Positions 36,118-46,342 of a stretch of 64,000 nt of DNA are shown here, one piece after another. How positions within the stretch are numbered: position 1 is the first letter of the stretch; each line of letters begins with the position of its first letter. The notes beneath the pieces are model-generated. The model was not told the DNA's origin. It saw only the letters and a program-made list of their open reading frames with translations, and made no database searches. The position numbers were made by a program, and so were the translations under genes. The DNA comes from Aquitalea magnusonii (GTDB taxonomy: Bacteria; Pseudomonadota; Gammaproteobacteria; Burkholderiales; Chromobacteriaceae), in contig NZ_AP018823.1 of assembly GCF_002217795.2 (NCBI RefSeq), positions 2,480,001 through 2,544,000 on the forward strand, given 5' to 3'.

Positions 36118-36579
36118 ATGTCCATTCTGAAAGAATTCAAGGAATTTGCCGTCAAGGGTAATGTGATTGATCTGGCCGTCGGCGTGGTCATTGGCGGTGC
36201 CTTTGGCTCCATCGTCAAATCACTGGTCGATGATGTGATCATGCCCCCCATCGGCTTACTGGTTGGCAATGTCGACTTTGCCAACCTGTTTCTGGTACTG
36301 AAGGAAGGCGCGAAGCAGGCAGGCCCTTATGCCTCGGTTGCCGCCGCCAAGCAGGCCGGTGCAGTCACCATGAATATCGGCTTGTTCATCAACTCTCTGG
36401 TGAGCTTCACCATTGTTGCCTTTGCCATTTTCATGCTGGTAAAGGCCATCAACAAACTGAAGCGCGAAGCACCGGCTGAAGCAGCCCCGGCACCAGCGAC
36501 CAAGGAATGCCGTTACTGCCTGTCCAGCGTGCCGCTGAAAGCCAGCCGCTGCCCCTGCTGCACCTCGCAACTGGACTGA
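36118..36579 (+). CDS. mscL: Large-conductance mechanosensitive channel MscL with zinc-ribbon-like tail
   Basis: A 153-residue inner-membrane channel that opens under high membrane tension. The N-terminus [22 protein letters not shown] and the pore lining follow the family closely. The second membrane helix is [20 protein letters not shown]. coli MscL has 136 residues. Here an Ala/Pro linker leads to a C-terminal tail with two CxxC pairs (CRYC and CPCC), a likely zinc-binding knuckle found in some betaproteobacterial MscL proteins. AAAGGA precedes the ATG. Confidence 0.95.
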   Translation: MSILKEFKEFAVKGNVIDLAVGVVIGGAFGSIVKSLVDDVIMPPIGLLVGNVDFANLFLVLKEGAKQAGPYASVAAAKQAGAVTMNIGLFINSLVSFTIVAFAIFMLVKAINKLKREAPAEAAPAPATKECRYCLSSVPLKASRCPCCTSQLD

Positions 36580-36601
36580 ATCCATCTGCAGGCAAGAAAA
36601 T

Positions 36602-36627
36602 GAAAAAGAGGCTTGAAGCCTCTTTTT
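36602..36627. terminator. Bidirectional rho-independent terminator
   Basis: AAAAAGAGGCT / AGCCTCTTTTT stem around TGA, between mscL and the convergent receptor gene. Confidence 0.85.
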
Positions 36628-36646
36628 CATTTCATATCTCCCGGAT

Positions 36647-38470
36647 TTAGCGTTTGGTCTTGCTTTCCAATCCGGCAGCTTCCAGCAGGCTGCTGGGATC
36701 AAAGCCCAGGCGCAAGGCCCCCCAGTGGCGTCCATCCACAAATACCGGCAGCGTAAGCTCGGACAGGATTTCTCCAGTGTCGCGCATATAGGTGTGCAGC
36801 AGGAAGGGTTCGGTATTGCGTGCCGACTTCAAGCCGGCAGGATCGGCAAACATCCGCTTGTCACGGCTGTTGACCAGATCTTTTTCTTCATCGCCGCTCA
36901 GCGGCTGGCTATACCAGCTATTGTGGGTTGGCGCATAGCCATTGGTATCAACCAACAAGCAAAAACGCCCGCCTACCACATCACGTACCAGCCCGTCGTA
37001 ATGTGGCTGCACCAGCCCTGCCAGCTTTTCGTCATAGGCGGTGTGGTATTTGGGCGGCTTGCTGCCGGGGATCTGCTGATAGCGCTTGTCAAAGATATCG
37101 ATTCCGCCCTGCAACTGCTGCTGCAAGATGCCCTGCAACTGATCGCGCTGCTTGCGCGCAAGGCCGATCATGCGATCGAACTCGCCTTCACCGATAATGA
37201 AGCGGGAGACCATTTCCTGCACCTGCTCCGCCACGCCTGACAGCGCGTCAGCCACCTGCTCGGTATGATTCAGCCGTTCAGTCACCTGCTGGCCAAGGCC
37301 ATGAATTTCGGACACATGGCGATTAACCTGCCGGTTGGTTTCGGCAAAGTCCTCCATGGTACCGGCAATCTGGGTCAGGCTACTGGCCGTGGTTTCAAAA
37401 TCTCCCATCATGCGGCCAAAGTGCTGCGAAGCACGAGACACCACCTCTCTGGCCTGATGGGTACCAGCGGTAATTTCGTTGGTTTCCACCTGGGTATCGG
37501 ATACCAGGCCAAGCATGCCGTCGATATTGCTGGAAATCTCGTCCGTGGCCTTTTTCACTTTCTCGGCCAGCTTGCGCACCTCATCCGCCACCACGGCAAA
37601 GCCGCGGCCGGTTTCACCTGCGCGTGCAGCCTCGATGGCTGCATTCAGCGCCAGCAGATTGGTCTGGTCAGAAATATCCTTGATCAGGTCAACAATGGTT
37701 TTGATGCTGGCCGAGCGTTGACTCAGGTCTTCCACCGTCTGGTTAAAGTGGCCCACCTTCTGGCTGATGTCGAAAATGCGATCGGCAACGGTTTTCAATT
37801 CGTCATAGGATTCACGCGCCACATCCAGATTGGACAAAGTGGAGGAGGAAATGGATTGCGTCTGGCCGGTTACCTGGTTAATACCCATGGTCGTCTGATC
37901 ACTGGCATCCCGCACTCTGGTGGCCAATTCATCTTGCCGCAAGGCACTGCCCAGCGATTCGCTGACATTCTTGCGGGTACGGGCAGAATCCATGGCGATA
38001 CGCACGGTCATCAGCCGGACATTGCTGATGATTTCCCGCATTTTCAGCTGGAAGCGGTTATAGGAAACCGATACCTCGCGAATTTCATCATGCGTGATGG
38101 TGGGAATGTCACGCGACAAATCCCCTTCCCCGGCGCCAATTTCATTGAAGATGCCAATAATCATCTTCAGCGGACGCACGATCAGGTAGCGCAAATACCA
38201 GACCATGAAGCTGACAAAGACAAAGCCGACCACCCACAAGGTGGCAGACCAGAAAATGGCACTGTCAATGCTGCGGCGGATATTGTCCAGCACAGCCGCA
38301 TTCATGCCGGAACCATTGAGCTGGCCACGAATATCGGTCAACACCAGATAGACATATACCAGCATGGCGAGCTGAAACAGGCTCAGAAAAAAGAAACTGC
38401 ACAATTTCCGGGTAAGCGTGTAGAAAAACGTCTTCTCTATCAGGGAATAAATACGCCAGAACCACTCCAT
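36647..38470 (-). CDS. Methyl-accepting chemotaxis protein with an extra C-terminal sensor-like domain
   Basis: A 607-residue receptor of unusual layout. Two N-terminal membrane helices ([19 protein letters not shown] and [19 protein letters not shown]) enclose only a short periplasmic loop of about 35 residues. A HAMP region follows, then the signalling domain with [20 protein letters not shown] and [18 protein letters not shown]. Beyond it a cytoplasmic segment of about 150 residues (from roughly residue 455) contains [40 protein letters not shown] and [21 protein letters not shown] text, which reads like a Cache-type sensor. Sensing is therefore probably cytoplasmic or of small permeant ligands. 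Confidence 0.9.
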   Translation of the reverse strand: MEWFWRIYSLIEKTFFYTLTRKLCSFFFLSLFQLAMLVYVYLVLTDIRGQLNGSGMNAAVLDNIRRSIDSAIFWSATLWVVGFVFVSFMVWYLRYLIVRPLKMIIGIFNEIGAGEGDLSRDIPTITHDEIREVSVSYNRFQLKMREIISNVRLMTVRIAMDSARTRKNVSESLGSALRQDELATRVRDASDQTTMGINQVTGQTQSISSSTLSNLDVARESYDELKTVADRIFDISQKVGHFNQTVEDLSQRSASIKTIVDLIKDISDQTNLLALNAAIEAARAGETGRGFAVVADEVRKLAEKVKKATDEISSNIDGMLGLVSDTQVETNEITAGTHQAREVVSRASQHFGRMMGDFETTASSLTQIAGTMEDFAETNRQVNRHVSEIHGLGQQVTERLNHTEQVADALSGVAEQVQEMVSRFIIGEGEFDRMIGLARKQRDQLQGILQQQLQGGIDIFDKRYQQIPGSKPPKYHTAYDEKLAGLVQPHYDGLVRDVVGGRFCLLVDTNGYAPTHNSWYSQPLSGDEEKDLVNSRDKRMFADPAGLKSARNTEPFLLHTYMRDTGEILSELTLPVFVDGRHWGALRLGFDPSSLLEAAGLESKTKR

Positions 38471-38647
38471 GCTCTCTCCTTGCGACCTGCTGATATTGCT
38501 TGTTATATGTTTAAAGCGGGCGCTACATTTTTACCTGAAATCTGTGAAATGACTACTCAAATTTTGGATAAGAATGCTTGCCATCATGAACCACGATCAC
38601 TATGAATAGAGAAAACAAAAACTGTTAACAATAAAATTGAAAAACCC

Positions 38648-39256
38648 TTATTGCCGGCCCTCATCACCAGCGGACACGCGATGCCAGACCATCCAGAACT
38701 CCTGACCGGCGAATACCGGGATGGCTTCTGCCACGGCCTTACACTGGCGCAAGACAAAATGCCCGGCAAAGCGCTGCTGCAATGCCTCGAGGCTGGTTCC
38801 AAACGGCGGCCCTTTCGGCTTGTCTGCCAGAAAAAAAACACCCGCCAGATAGCCATCCTTGCCAATTAGCTGGCTCATCTTGTGGGTATAGTCGTCCCAA
38901 CGGCTTGGCGGCAAGGCACAAAGAAAGGCGCGCTCGAAGACCAGGTCATAAACCGGGCTGGCAGACAGGGCAAAGAAATCCGCCTGCCGCACACGCACCG
39001 GCGTTCCCTGCAGCGCCTGCGATGCCCGCTCAATGGCCTCTTCACTGAAGTCAATGGCATCTACACGCATGCCGGCTTCGGCCAGCCAGCGCGCATCGCT
39101 GGCACTGCCACAGCCTGGCAGCAAAACCCGACTTCCCACCGGCAAGGTGGCAATGAAGCGCTGCATCTCGGCATCCGGGCTTGCCCCCTCCCATGGTGTC
39201 ACCCCTTGCTGATAACGCTGATTCCAGAAGGCGGGCAATGCGCTGTTTTGCGCCAT
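38648..39256 (-). CDS. TPMT-family SAM-dependent methyltransferase
   Basis: A 202-residue methyltransferase of the thiopurine S-methyltransferase family. The entry motif reads FWNQRYQQGVTPWEG, the SAM-binding loop VLLPGCGSASDARWLAEAG, and the acidic end of the second strand VDAIDFSEEAIERA. Later come DLVFERAFLCALPP and GGVFFL-like text. Bacterial members methylate thiols or metalloids such as selenium and tellurium compounds. The natural substrate here is not known. Confidence 0.9.
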   Translation of the reverse strand: MAQNSALPAFWNQRYQQGVTPWEGASPDAEMQRFIATLPVGSRVLLPGCGSASDARWLAEAGMRVDAIDFSEEAIERASQALQGTPVRVRQADFFALSASPVYDLVFERAFLCALPPSRWDDYTHKMSQLIGKDGYLAGVFFLADKPKGPPFGTSLEALQQRFAGHFVLRQCKAVAEAIPVFAGQEFWMVWHRVSAGDEGRQ

Positions 39257-39277
39257 GCTTCAGTTCTCCTTTTAATG

Positions 39278-39670
39278 CTAATTTGCTAATGCAACATATT
39301 GGCGCAGTTGCGCTTCAACACCATCCAAGCCCTGCTCCATGCCAAGAGGCAAGGCACGGCCATCGGGTAGACGCAGTTGCAACACGTCATCTTGCAAGCG
39401 CAGCAGGACTACCCTGCCCTCCAGCCGCAGCACACCCCACTCGATACCTTCCATGTTTTGCAAATCAAGCAAAGTCCCCAGTCGTTCGGCAATATCCAGC
39501 AGCGGCTGACGCTGCGGCAGGCATTGCCATACTTGCTCTCGCTCTGCGCTTGCCATGAAACACCAGTTGGAAATCTCTGCAAAGCTGCGGGCGCAGCCAC
39601 GGCAGACATTATCACCGACTGCCGTGGTACAGCGGGCTATGCATGGGGAATCGGGACGCTCCAACACCAT
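39278..39670 (-). CDS. DUF1289-containing protein
   Basis: A 130-residue protein. The first 50 residues form a DUF1289 domain with four cysteines (SPCIARC, VCRGCARS) and the typical EISNW pattern. These domains are suspected to bind Fe-S or zinc. The remaining 80 residues form an unassigned extension with beta-strand-like text (EWGVLRLEGRVVLLRLQDD). It follows the methyltransferase gene upstream on the same strand with a 21-bp gap, so the two may form an operon. Confidence 0.75.
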   Translation of the reverse strand: MVLERPDSPCIARCTTAVGDNVCRGCARSFAEISNWCFMASAEREQVWQCLPQRQPLLDIAERLGTLLDLQNMEGIEWGVLRLEGRVVLLRLQDDVLQLRLPDGRALPLGMEQGLDGVEAQLRQYVALAN

Positions 39671-39769
39671 TGATCACTCCTGAGAGAAACACTTCTGTCA
39701 TATTGCTTGACTTGCGCAATAAAAATGTCAGATAAATGAAAAATCGCTGCAACACCATATCATCCAACA

Positions 39770-40021
39770 ATGCCTCGCAACGAATTATTGGTTTTCAGAA
39801 TATTACGCATTCTGCGCGCCAAGCAGGTGCAATACCTGGATGAACGCCAGATCATGACTGCCATCCGGCGCGAAATGGGCGATGAGTTCAACGAGCCCAC
39901 CATTCATGCCCACCTGCATTACATGCAGCAACATGGCCTGCTCAAGCCGGTGCAGCTAAAACCGCAGGGGCATGGCTACGCGCTGGATTGGGCCGGCTAC
40001 GACTATCTGGATGCTTCCTGA
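39770..40021 (+). CDS. Small winged-helix-like protein
   Basis: An 83-residue protein I do not recognise by name. Its layout (ILRILRAKQ-QYLDERQIMTAIRREMG, then EPTIHAHLHYMQQHGLLKPV, then GYALDWAGYDYLDAS) looks like a winged helix-turn-helix with a recognition helix and a beta wing. GC-rich third positions and a terminator 60 bp downstream support a real gene. No good ribosome site precedes the ATG. Confidence 0.55.
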   Translation: MPRNELLVFRILRILRAKQVQYLDERQIMTAIRREMGDEFNEPTIHAHLHYMQQHGLLKPVQLKPQGHGYALDWAGYDYLDAS

Positions 40022-40083
40022 AGCTGGGGTCACACCGCTGATTGAGCAATACCGGCACAGTTGCAGAATACCCCTGCAAATAA

Positions 40084-40108
40084 AAAACCCCGGCCAGTCC
40101 GGGGTTTT
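40084..40108. terminator. Bidirectional rho-independent terminator
   Basis: AAAACCCCGG / CCGGGGTTTT with loop CCAGT, between the small winged-helix gene and the convergent DUF779 gene. Confidence 0.9.
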
Positions 40109-40128
40109 GCATTGCCGTCAGGCACAGT

Positions 40129-40503
40129 TCAGTCCGAGGCGCGCGCTGGCGGTGACAGCAGCGCCAGCTCCTGTGCAGTGAACAGGCGCGACAGGGTAAC
40201 AAAGCGCATGCCTTCTGTCGCCTCCAGAGAGAAGCTGCTGCTACGCCCTGGCTGGGCATCGATGGTGAGTTGGCAGTTCTGCCAATAACCGTACAAGAAT
40301 TCGCTGATGTAAAAAGGGCAGCCGCCGATTTCTCCCAACAGGATGTCATGATCGCCAACACGGAATTCCTGCTGGGTAAAACACAGTGGCGCACTGCCGT
40401 CACAACATCCACCAGACTGGTGGAACAGCAGGGAACCATGGCGTTGGCACAACACCGACAATAGTTCCGCAGCACGCTCTGTCATGTTGACGCGGGAAAT
40501 CAT
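40129..40503 (-). CDS. DUF779 family protein
   Basis: A 124-residue protein of the DUF779 family, which is regularly encoded beside acetaldehyde dehydrogenases and has no proven function. Conserved features include FHQSGGCCDGSAPLC (clustered cysteines, possible metal site), GDHDILLGEIGGCPFYI and YWQNCQLTIDAQPGR. The start at 40503 (MISRVNMTERA) follows AAGGGGTG. A start at 40596 would add an unconserved leader. It lies downstream of the aldehyde dehydrogenase on the same strand. Confidence 0.88.
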   Translation of the reverse strand: MISRVNMTERAAELLSVLCQRHGSLLFHQSGGCCDGSAPLCFTQQEFRVGDHDILLGEIGGCPFYISEFLYGYWQNCQLTIDAQPGRSSSFSLEATEGMRFVTLSRLFTAQELALLSPPARASD

Positions 40504-40679
40504 GTCACCCCTTTTTTGCGAGATACCGGCGGCGCCAAAGCGAGAGCGGCTCGCGCCACCCCCAAGGAGGACCGCTGCTTGCAAGCGGCCACACACCCAC
40601 AGGTGGTGACCGTGAAAAGAACGGCTGTCAGCAAGCCGGCGGCGCGCATGCTGCCTCGCCGCCGGCTGCCCGGCACTGC

Positions 40680-42200
40680 TTAGAAGAAGCCCAGGGCTTT
40701 CGGGCTGTAGCTCACCAGCAGGTTCTTGGTTTGCTGGTAGTGATCCAGCATCATCTTGTGGGTTTCACGACCGATACCGGACTTCTTGTAACCACCAAAG
40801 GCAGCATGTGCCGGGTAGAGGTGGTAGCAGTTGGTCCAGACACGGCCCGCCTTGATCTCGCGGCCCATGCGGTAGGCAGTATTGCCGTCACGGGTCCAGA
40901 CACCGGCTCCCAGGCCGAAGGCGCTGTCATTGGCAATGTGCAGGGCTTCTTCCTTGTCCTTGAAGGTGGTTACAGCAACCACCGGGCCGAAGATTTCTTC
41001 CTGGAATACGCGCATCTTGTTATGACCGGCCAGAATGGTGGGCTGGACATAGAAGCCCTCCGCCAGTTGGCCACCCAGATGGGCCTGACCGCCGCCGGTC
41101 AGCACCTGGGCGCCTTCAGCCCGGCCGATGTCGATGTAGGACAGGATCTTGTCCAACTGCTCACGCGAAGCCTGGGCACCGATCATGGTGGACATGTCCA
41201 GCGGATTGCCCTGCTTGATGGCCTTGACGCGGGCGACTGCACGTTCCATGAAGGCATCGTAGATGGATTCCTGTACCAGCACGCGCGACGGGCAGGTGCA
41301 GACTTCACCCTGATTCAACGCAAACATGGCGAAACCTTCCAGCGCCTTGTCGAAAAAGTCGTCATCTTCACGCATCACATCGGCAAAGAAGATATTTGGC
41401 GACTTGCCACCCAGCTCCAGCGTTACCGGGATGATGTTTTCGGCAGCGTACTGCATGATCAGGCGGCCAGTGCCGGTTTCACCGGTAAAGGCCACTTTGG
41501 CAATGCGCGGGTTGGTGGCCAGCGGTTTGCCGGCTTCCACGCCAAAGCCGTTCACCACATTGAGCACGCCGTCCGGCAACAGGTCGGCAATCACTTCCAT
41601 CAGCACCAGAATGGCCATCGGGGTTTGTTCGGCCGGCTTGAGCACGATGCAGTTACCGGCAGCCAGTGCCGGGGCCAGCTTCCAGGCGGCCATCAGCAGC
41701 GGGAAGTTCCACGGGATGATCTGCCCCACCACGCCCAGCGGTTCGTGGAAGTGGTAGGCCACGGTATCGTCGTCCAGTTCGGACAGCGAACCTTCCTGCG
41801 CACGCAGGCAGGAGGCGAAGTAACGGAAGTGGTCAACGGCCAGCGGCAGGTCGGCGGCATTGGTTTCACGGATGGGTTTGCCGTTATCCAGGGTTTCCAC
41901 CAGTGCCAGGAAAGGCAGGTACTCTTCCAGACGATCGGCAATCTTCAGCAATACATTGGCACGGACTGCAGCTGCGGTGCGGCCCCAGCGATCGGCGGCG
42001 GCATGGGCGGCATCCAGCGCCAGTTCGATATCGGCAGCGCTAGAGCGGGCAATCTCGCACAGCGGCTTGCCATCAATCGGGCTGACATTGGTGAAGTACT
42101 GGCCCTGCACCGGTGCCACCCAGCGGCCACCGATGAAGTTGTCGTAGCGGGATTTCAGCGGAATTTTCTTGCTGATTGCGGCGAGTGCTTGCTGATACAT
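40680..42200 (-). CDS. exaC: NAD-dependent acetaldehyde dehydrogenase (ExaC/AcoD/AldB type)
   Basis: A 506-residue aldehyde dehydrogenase that oxidises acetaldehyde to acetate. The family signature runs [50 protein letters not shown] and the catalytic-cysteine loop [11 protein letters not shown]. Presence of DUF779 immediately downstream is typical of this class. The neighbouring FIST-kinase-regulator genes recall the Pseudomonas region that controls ethanol oxidation, where exaC acts after the PQQ alcohol dehydrogenase. No PQQ dehydrogenase gene is in this window. Confidence 0.92.
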   Translation of the reverse strand: MYQQALAAISKKIPLKSRYDNFIGGRWVAPVQGQYFTNVSPIDGKPLCEIARSSAADIELALDAAHAAADRWGRTAAAVRANVLLKIADRLEEYLPFLALVETLDNGKPIRETNAADLPLAVDHFRYFASCLRAQEGSLSELDDDTVAYHFHEPLGVVGQIIPWNFPLLMAAWKLAPALAAGNCIVLKPAEQTPMAILVLMEVIADLLPDGVLNVVNGFGVEAGKPLATNPRIAKVAFTGETGTGRLIMQYAAENIIPVTLELGGKSPNIFFADVMREDDDFFDKALEGFAMFALNQGEVCTCPSRVLVQESIYDAFMERAVARVKAIKQGNPLDMSTMIGAQASREQLDKILSYIDIGRAEGAQVLTGGGQAHLGGQLAEGFYVQPTILAGHNKMRVFQEEIFGPVVAVTTFKDKEEALHIANDSAFGLGAGVWTRDGNTAYRMGREIKAGRVWTNCYHLYPAHAAFGGYKKSGIGRETHKMMLDHYQQTKNLLVSYSPKALGFF

Positions 42201-42339
42201 GACGTTGCCTCCTGGCTATTAGAATCGAAGCGCCGGTGCTTGCTACCGGCTGCCAGGTCATTGTGCGAAATCGCCCGCCATTCCTCTATTCGACTTTGGT
42301 CTTATAACAGGGCAAACCAGGCCGGATGACCAGTGTGCT

Positions 42340-44934
42340 TCAGCCTGCGGCGGCCTGGGCTTGCCGGCCCAGATGGCCGATCAGGGCGCGCAGCTTTGCC
42401 GGGCGTACCGGCTTGGTCAGCATTGCCCAGTCGCCAGCCGCAATTTCCGCCGCCACTTCCGGGGTGTGGTCGGCGGTGATGATGGCCGCGGGAATCCTTT
42501 GCTGCAATTGCTGGTAGAGCGCACGGATGACTTGCGGGCCGCGCTCGTCGTGGTCCAAGTGATAGTCGGCCAGAATCACGTCCGGCGGGCGGCTCAAGCG
42601 TGCCAGCATGGCTTGCGCTTCTTCGCTGCCTGCCGCCGCCAGCGGCAAACAGCCCCAGCCGGACAACAAGGTACTCATGCCGGCCAGGATGGCCGGCTCG
42701 TTATCGATCAGCAGCACTGACAAACCTTGCAGTTCGGATGGGCCGGGTACCGGCACCCGCTCCTGCTGGCGCGGCATCACGCTGGCCACCTCGGGCTGGC
42801 CATAGGGCAGCACTATGCCGAAGAACGAACCGCGGCCATAATGCGAGCGCACCACCAGCCGGTGTTGCAGACGCCCGGCCAGCCGCTTGACGATGGCCAG
42901 CCCCAGGCCCAGGCCCTTGCTGCACATCGCGGTATGCTCTGACAGACGCTGGAATTCCTCGAATACCAGCGACAATTTGGCGGCGGGAATGCCCTGTCCC
43001 TGATCCCACACCCCAACCAGCACGCCTTCGGCAGTACGCCGTGCGCCCAGCAGTACGCTGCCCTGCTCGCTGTAACGCAGCGCATTGCTGAGGAAATTAC
43101 GCAGGATGCGGCCCAGCAGCACCCAGTCGCTGTGGACCACCACCGCCAGGGGGTGACAGCGCAAGCGCAGTCCGCGCTCGGCCAGCAGCGGACTGAACTC
43201 GATGCCGAGCTGACGCAGCAGTTGGTCCAGGTGGAAATGGCTGCGCGCGACCTGCAATGCGCCGGCATCGATGCGGGACAGTTCCAGCAGGGTATTGATC
43301 AGGTCATCCACCGCCTCCAGCGAGCTGGCGGCATGTTGTGCCAGGCGCATGCCCTCTGCGGCCGCTTCGCGCTCAGCCAGGCTGGCGACAAACAAGCGTG
43401 CCGCATTCAGCGGCTGCAGCAAATCGTGACTGGCGGCGGCAAAAAAACGCGTCTTGCTGCGATTGGCCTCTTCGGCAGCCACAATCGCCTCGCGCAGTTG
43501 GGCATTGGCCTGACGCAATTCGGCGGTACGCTCCGTCACGCTGCGCTCCAGTTCTTCCTTGGCCTGTTGCAGTACCTGCTCGGCGCGGCGGGTCTGGGTG
43601 ATGTCCTGGATCAGCGCATAAAAACCATGCACCGAGCCGTCCTCGCCAATATGGGGAATGAACGCCGCCTGGGCATATTCCACCGAACGCTTGGGGGCTG
43701 GCATCTTGAGTTCGAAGACCGAGGAAATACCGGCCAGCGCCTGCTCGACAAAATGGCGGCGCGGGTCATACAAGGCCGGTCCGAGCACCTCGCGCAGGGT
43801 ATGGCCGTTGATTTCGTTGACCGGCTTGCCAAACCAGTCTTCATAGCCCTTGTTGGTAAAACGATAGACCTGGTCTTTGTCGACATAGGAAATCAGCGCC
43901 GGCAGCGCATCAGTAATCAGGCGGAGCTTGGATTCGCTCTCGCGCAGCGCGCGTTCGTCGTGCTTGCGGGCGGTGACATCACTGCAGGTAATCACAAAAC
44001 CGGCATCGGGCATCGGGCAGGATTCGATCTCCAGCACGATGCCATGGCCGGTTTCCACTTCGTAACTGCCGTGAACCGGACATAGCAGCGGGATTTCCGC
44101 CTCCAGCGGCAGCGCCTGGCCGAGACGCAAGGTTGTGGGCGGCAGGCCGGCCAGCTCGCAGAAGCGGTGGTTCCAGGCCAGCAAGCGTGAGTGCTGGTCG
44201 AACACGGCAATACCCTGGCGCAGGCTGTTGACCGTGGCTTCCAGCAACTGGCGGTGCGCCGCCTGGTCTTGCTGGCGCAACAACTGCTCCTGGCGCTTGA
44301 TTTCGGTAATGTCGGTGTAAATGGCCACCCGGCCACCATCTGCGGTGGCTCGTTCGCTGATGCGCAGGCAGCGTCCGTCGCTCAGCGGCTCCAGGTAGCT
44401 GCCACTGCTGTCACGGTGCAGGCTGCTGCGCTGGGCACGCCAGTGATCTGCCTGTCCCAGTGCTTCCAGCGCACTGCCGGAATCAGCCAGATGATCCAGG
44501 TACTCGGCAAAATGCATGCCGGTGTACACATGCCGCCGCAATGCCGGCTGCAAATCGACAAAGCGCTGGTTGAAGCGTACCAGCCTGTCGTGCTGGTCCC
44601 ACTGGGCAAAGCCGTCCGCAATGGTATCCACCGCCACACCCAGCCGGTTATTGGCCTGTTCGGCGGCCAGCCGGGCTTCTTCCAGGGCGATATTGCTGGT
44701 TTTCAGATCGTTGATTGCGCGCTCCAGCGCATGGGTACGTTCCTGGATGCGTTTTTCCAGCTCAGCCGATACCTGGAAGATGGTGAAGGAGTTGCCATTG
44801 TCCGCCATGCCGCTTTCCACGCGGTAGATCAGCGCATTGTTGATCTTGCGCAGCTTGGCATTGTCCTTTTCCAGTTGCGCGATGTATTGCAGCAGCACGG
44901 CCTTGTCGGTCTGCTTATCCAGCGCCGGTTCCAT
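42340..44934 (-). CDS. Multi-PAS hybrid sensor histidine kinase (ErcS'/NahK-like)
   Basis: The start at 44934 (MEPALDKQTD) is chosen because AGGAG overlaps the stop of the preceding gene 3 bp away. The 864-residue soluble kinase begins with a coiled coil, then three PAS-like segments (DTIADGFAQWDQHDRLVRF, NSLRQGIAVFDQHSRLLAW, DALPALISYVDKDQVYRFT). The H-box is FFAAASHDLLQPLNAARL, the ATP site has WDQGQGIP and GLGLGLAIVKRLA, and the C-terminal receiver domain has VLLIDNEP with ILADYHLD. This order matches the NahK/ErcS' group. It is translationally coupled to the FIST gene. Confidence 0.9.
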   Translation of the reverse strand: MEPALDKQTDKAVLLQYIAQLEKDNAKLRKINNALIYRVESGMADNGNSFTIFQVSAELEKRIQERTHALERAINDLKTSNIALEEARLAAEQANNRLGVAVDTIADGFAQWDQHDRLVRFNQRFVDLQPALRRHVYTGMHFAEYLDHLADSGSALEALGQADHWRAQRSSLHRDSSGSYLEPLSDGRCLRISERATADGGRVAIYTDITEIKRQEQLLRQQDQAAHRQLLEATVNSLRQGIAVFDQHSRLLAWNHRFCELAGLPPTTLRLGQALPLEAEIPLLCPVHGSYEVETGHGIVLEIESCPMPDAGFVITCSDVTARKHDERALRESESKLRLITDALPALISYVDKDQVYRFTNKGYEDWFGKPVNEINGHTLREVLGPALYDPRRHFVEQALAGISSVFELKMPAPKRSVEYAQAAFIPHIGEDGSVHGFYALIQDITQTRRAEQVLQQAKEELERSVTERTAELRQANAQLREAIVAAEEANRSKTRFFAAASHDLLQPLNAARLFVASLAEREAAAEGMRLAQHAASSLEAVDDLINTLLELSRIDAGALQVARSHFHLDQLLRQLGIEFSPLLAERGLRLRCHPLAVVVHSDWVLLGRILRNFLSNALRYSEQGSVLLGARRTAEGVLVGVWDQGQGIPAAKLSLVFEEFQRLSEHTAMCSKGLGLGLAIVKRLAGRLQHRLVVRSHYGRGSFFGIVLPYGQPEVASVMPRQQERVPVPGPSELQGLSVLLIDNEPAILAGMSTLLSGWGCLPLAAAGSEEAQAMLARLSRPPDVILADYHLDHDERGPQVIRALYQQLQQRIPAAIITADHTPEVAAEIAAGDWAMLTKPVRPAKLRALIGHLGRQAQAAAG

Positions 44935-44936
44935 GC

Positions 44937-46091
44937 CTATTCTCCTGCGTGAGCGGCAGCATAGCCGATGGCGATGCCGGTGAATGTCTGATTCACATGC
45001 ATGGCATTGAATTGCTCGCCATAGGTGTTGAAGCCGACCACCCGATTTTGCACCAGCAGACTGGACAGCCGGTTTTGTGCCGCCGTATTGCTGATCATGA
45101 TGCGGCGCAGTACACAATCACAGCCCAGCACCACCTGCAGCGGACCAAGCTGGCTGCGCACCCGAGCAAAGGTCTGGTCCAGGCTGGCTACCAAGTCTTG
45201 CGCCTGGGTGCCGGACAGCACCACTCCTTCGTCCACGCTGCAGAAAAAGGAGAGCGACAGGTCGTGATTGACACGCTGGATGGAACGCACATAAGGCACC
45301 CCTCCCACCTGCAGCACCAGCGGATGTGCGGCAAAGGTATTGGCATCCAGCCGGTCCGGGTTCAGCCCCAGGGTACGGCAATATTCCACGGCTGCCGGCT
45401 CGGCATTGATTTCCGTCACCAGCCGGCTGTCGGCATCGGCTTCGGTAATCACCATGCGCTCACCGCTGCGTGCCGCATGCTCGGACTTGAACATTTCAAA
45501 CGGGTGGCGACTGGACACCATGATAAAAACGGCCGCCTGATTGTAAAAACGGCCATTCAGCAACACGGCGGTGTTTTCGAAGCGCATATTGTCACCGGCA
45601 GAGCCGCCCAGCAGCGGAATATGCCCCAGCGCGGACGACAGCCGGCTGGCAACCCGCTCCTCGCAGGCGGCCAGGCCGTCGATCAGCATCAGGGCAAAGC
45701 TGTTGCGATCAATTGCCTTGCCGCTGTTGCGCGCCAGTTCGTGCCTGGCGGTCATGACGGCTTCGAATGCATCGGCGAGTTCGAAATCGTGCAGATTGTC
45801 CAGCCTGGCGGCAACCGCAAAGAAGTCCGGCTGGGCAAAACTCACACCACTGATACTGCCTTGCTGATAACCATGGCAGCCGATTTCACCTGCCGTGGTG
45901 CAGCCCACCACCAGCGCATCGCCAAAATGCTGCTGCAGGGCCGGTGCCAGACCTGCCAGATCATACGCCGGGGAAATGAACAGCAGCACCAGGGACAGCG
46001 CTGGCTGATACAACTGGGAAAACAGCTCGGCGGCTGCTTGTGCGGGGTCTTGCTGCTGGGTGGTGGCCAGCAGCACCAGTGGTTTCTCCAT
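44937..46091 (-). CDS. FIST-domain signal-sensing protein
   Basis: A 384-residue protein with FIST_N (about residues 30-225) and FIST_C (about 230-365) domains, which are predicted to sense small molecules such as amino acids. Key text: VVGCTTAGEIG, GHIPLLGGSAGDN, FNTYGEQFNAMHVNQTFTGIAIG. It is directly followed by the hybrid kinase gene, and FIST proteins are often the input partner of such kinases. Pseudomonas carries a similar FIST and ErcS' pair. Confidence 0.9.
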   Translation of the reverse strand: MEKPLVLLATTQQQDPAQAAAELFSQLYQPALSLVLLFISPAYDLAGLAPALQQHFGDALVVGCTTAGEIGCHGYQQGSISGVSFAQPDFFAVAARLDNLHDFELADAFEAVMTARHELARNSGKAIDRNSFALMLIDGLAACEERVASRLSSALGHIPLLGGSAGDNMRFENTAVLLNGRFYNQAAVFIMVSSRHPFEMFKSEHAARSGERMVITEADADSRLVTEINAEPAAVEYCRTLGLNPDRLDANTFAAHPLVLQVGGVPYVRSIQRVNHDLSLSFFCSVDEGVVLSGTQAQDLVASLDQTFARVRSQLGPLQVVLGCDCVLRRIMISNTAAQNRLSSLLVQNRVVGFNTYGEQFNAMHVNQTFTGIAIGYAAAHAGE

Positions 46092-46342
46092 CTTGTCTCC
46101 ACCTTGCTGCCCGGTCTTGGCGGGCAGCCATTCTTGTTGCTTGGCCGATTACGACCGGCGCTGCCGGGCTTGGCAACTACCTGCTCATTGCATTCTAGCG
46201 CTGCATGGCAACGCGCTGCCAACTTCCTGCGCCAGCCGTTTTTGCCATCCAGCGGCAGCCACATGCTGCCAGCATTGGCTGTTTCAGGCTATAGTCTTGG
46301 ACGCTGTCAACGCCGGGCAGCCTTATCTTGCGAGGCCGATTC

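Noticed and set aside
42232..42250. Inverted repeat GCCGGT / ACCGGC upstream of the aldehyde dehydrogenase gene
   Set aside because: Too short and without a T run to call a terminator. No known operator matches.
40731..42329. A 532-codon plus-strand open frame
   Set aside because: Antisense to the aldehyde dehydrogenase gene, with no recognisable motif or ribosome site. The same holds for other long antisense frames at 1158-2357, 10059-11384, 22908-24209 and 47066-48691.
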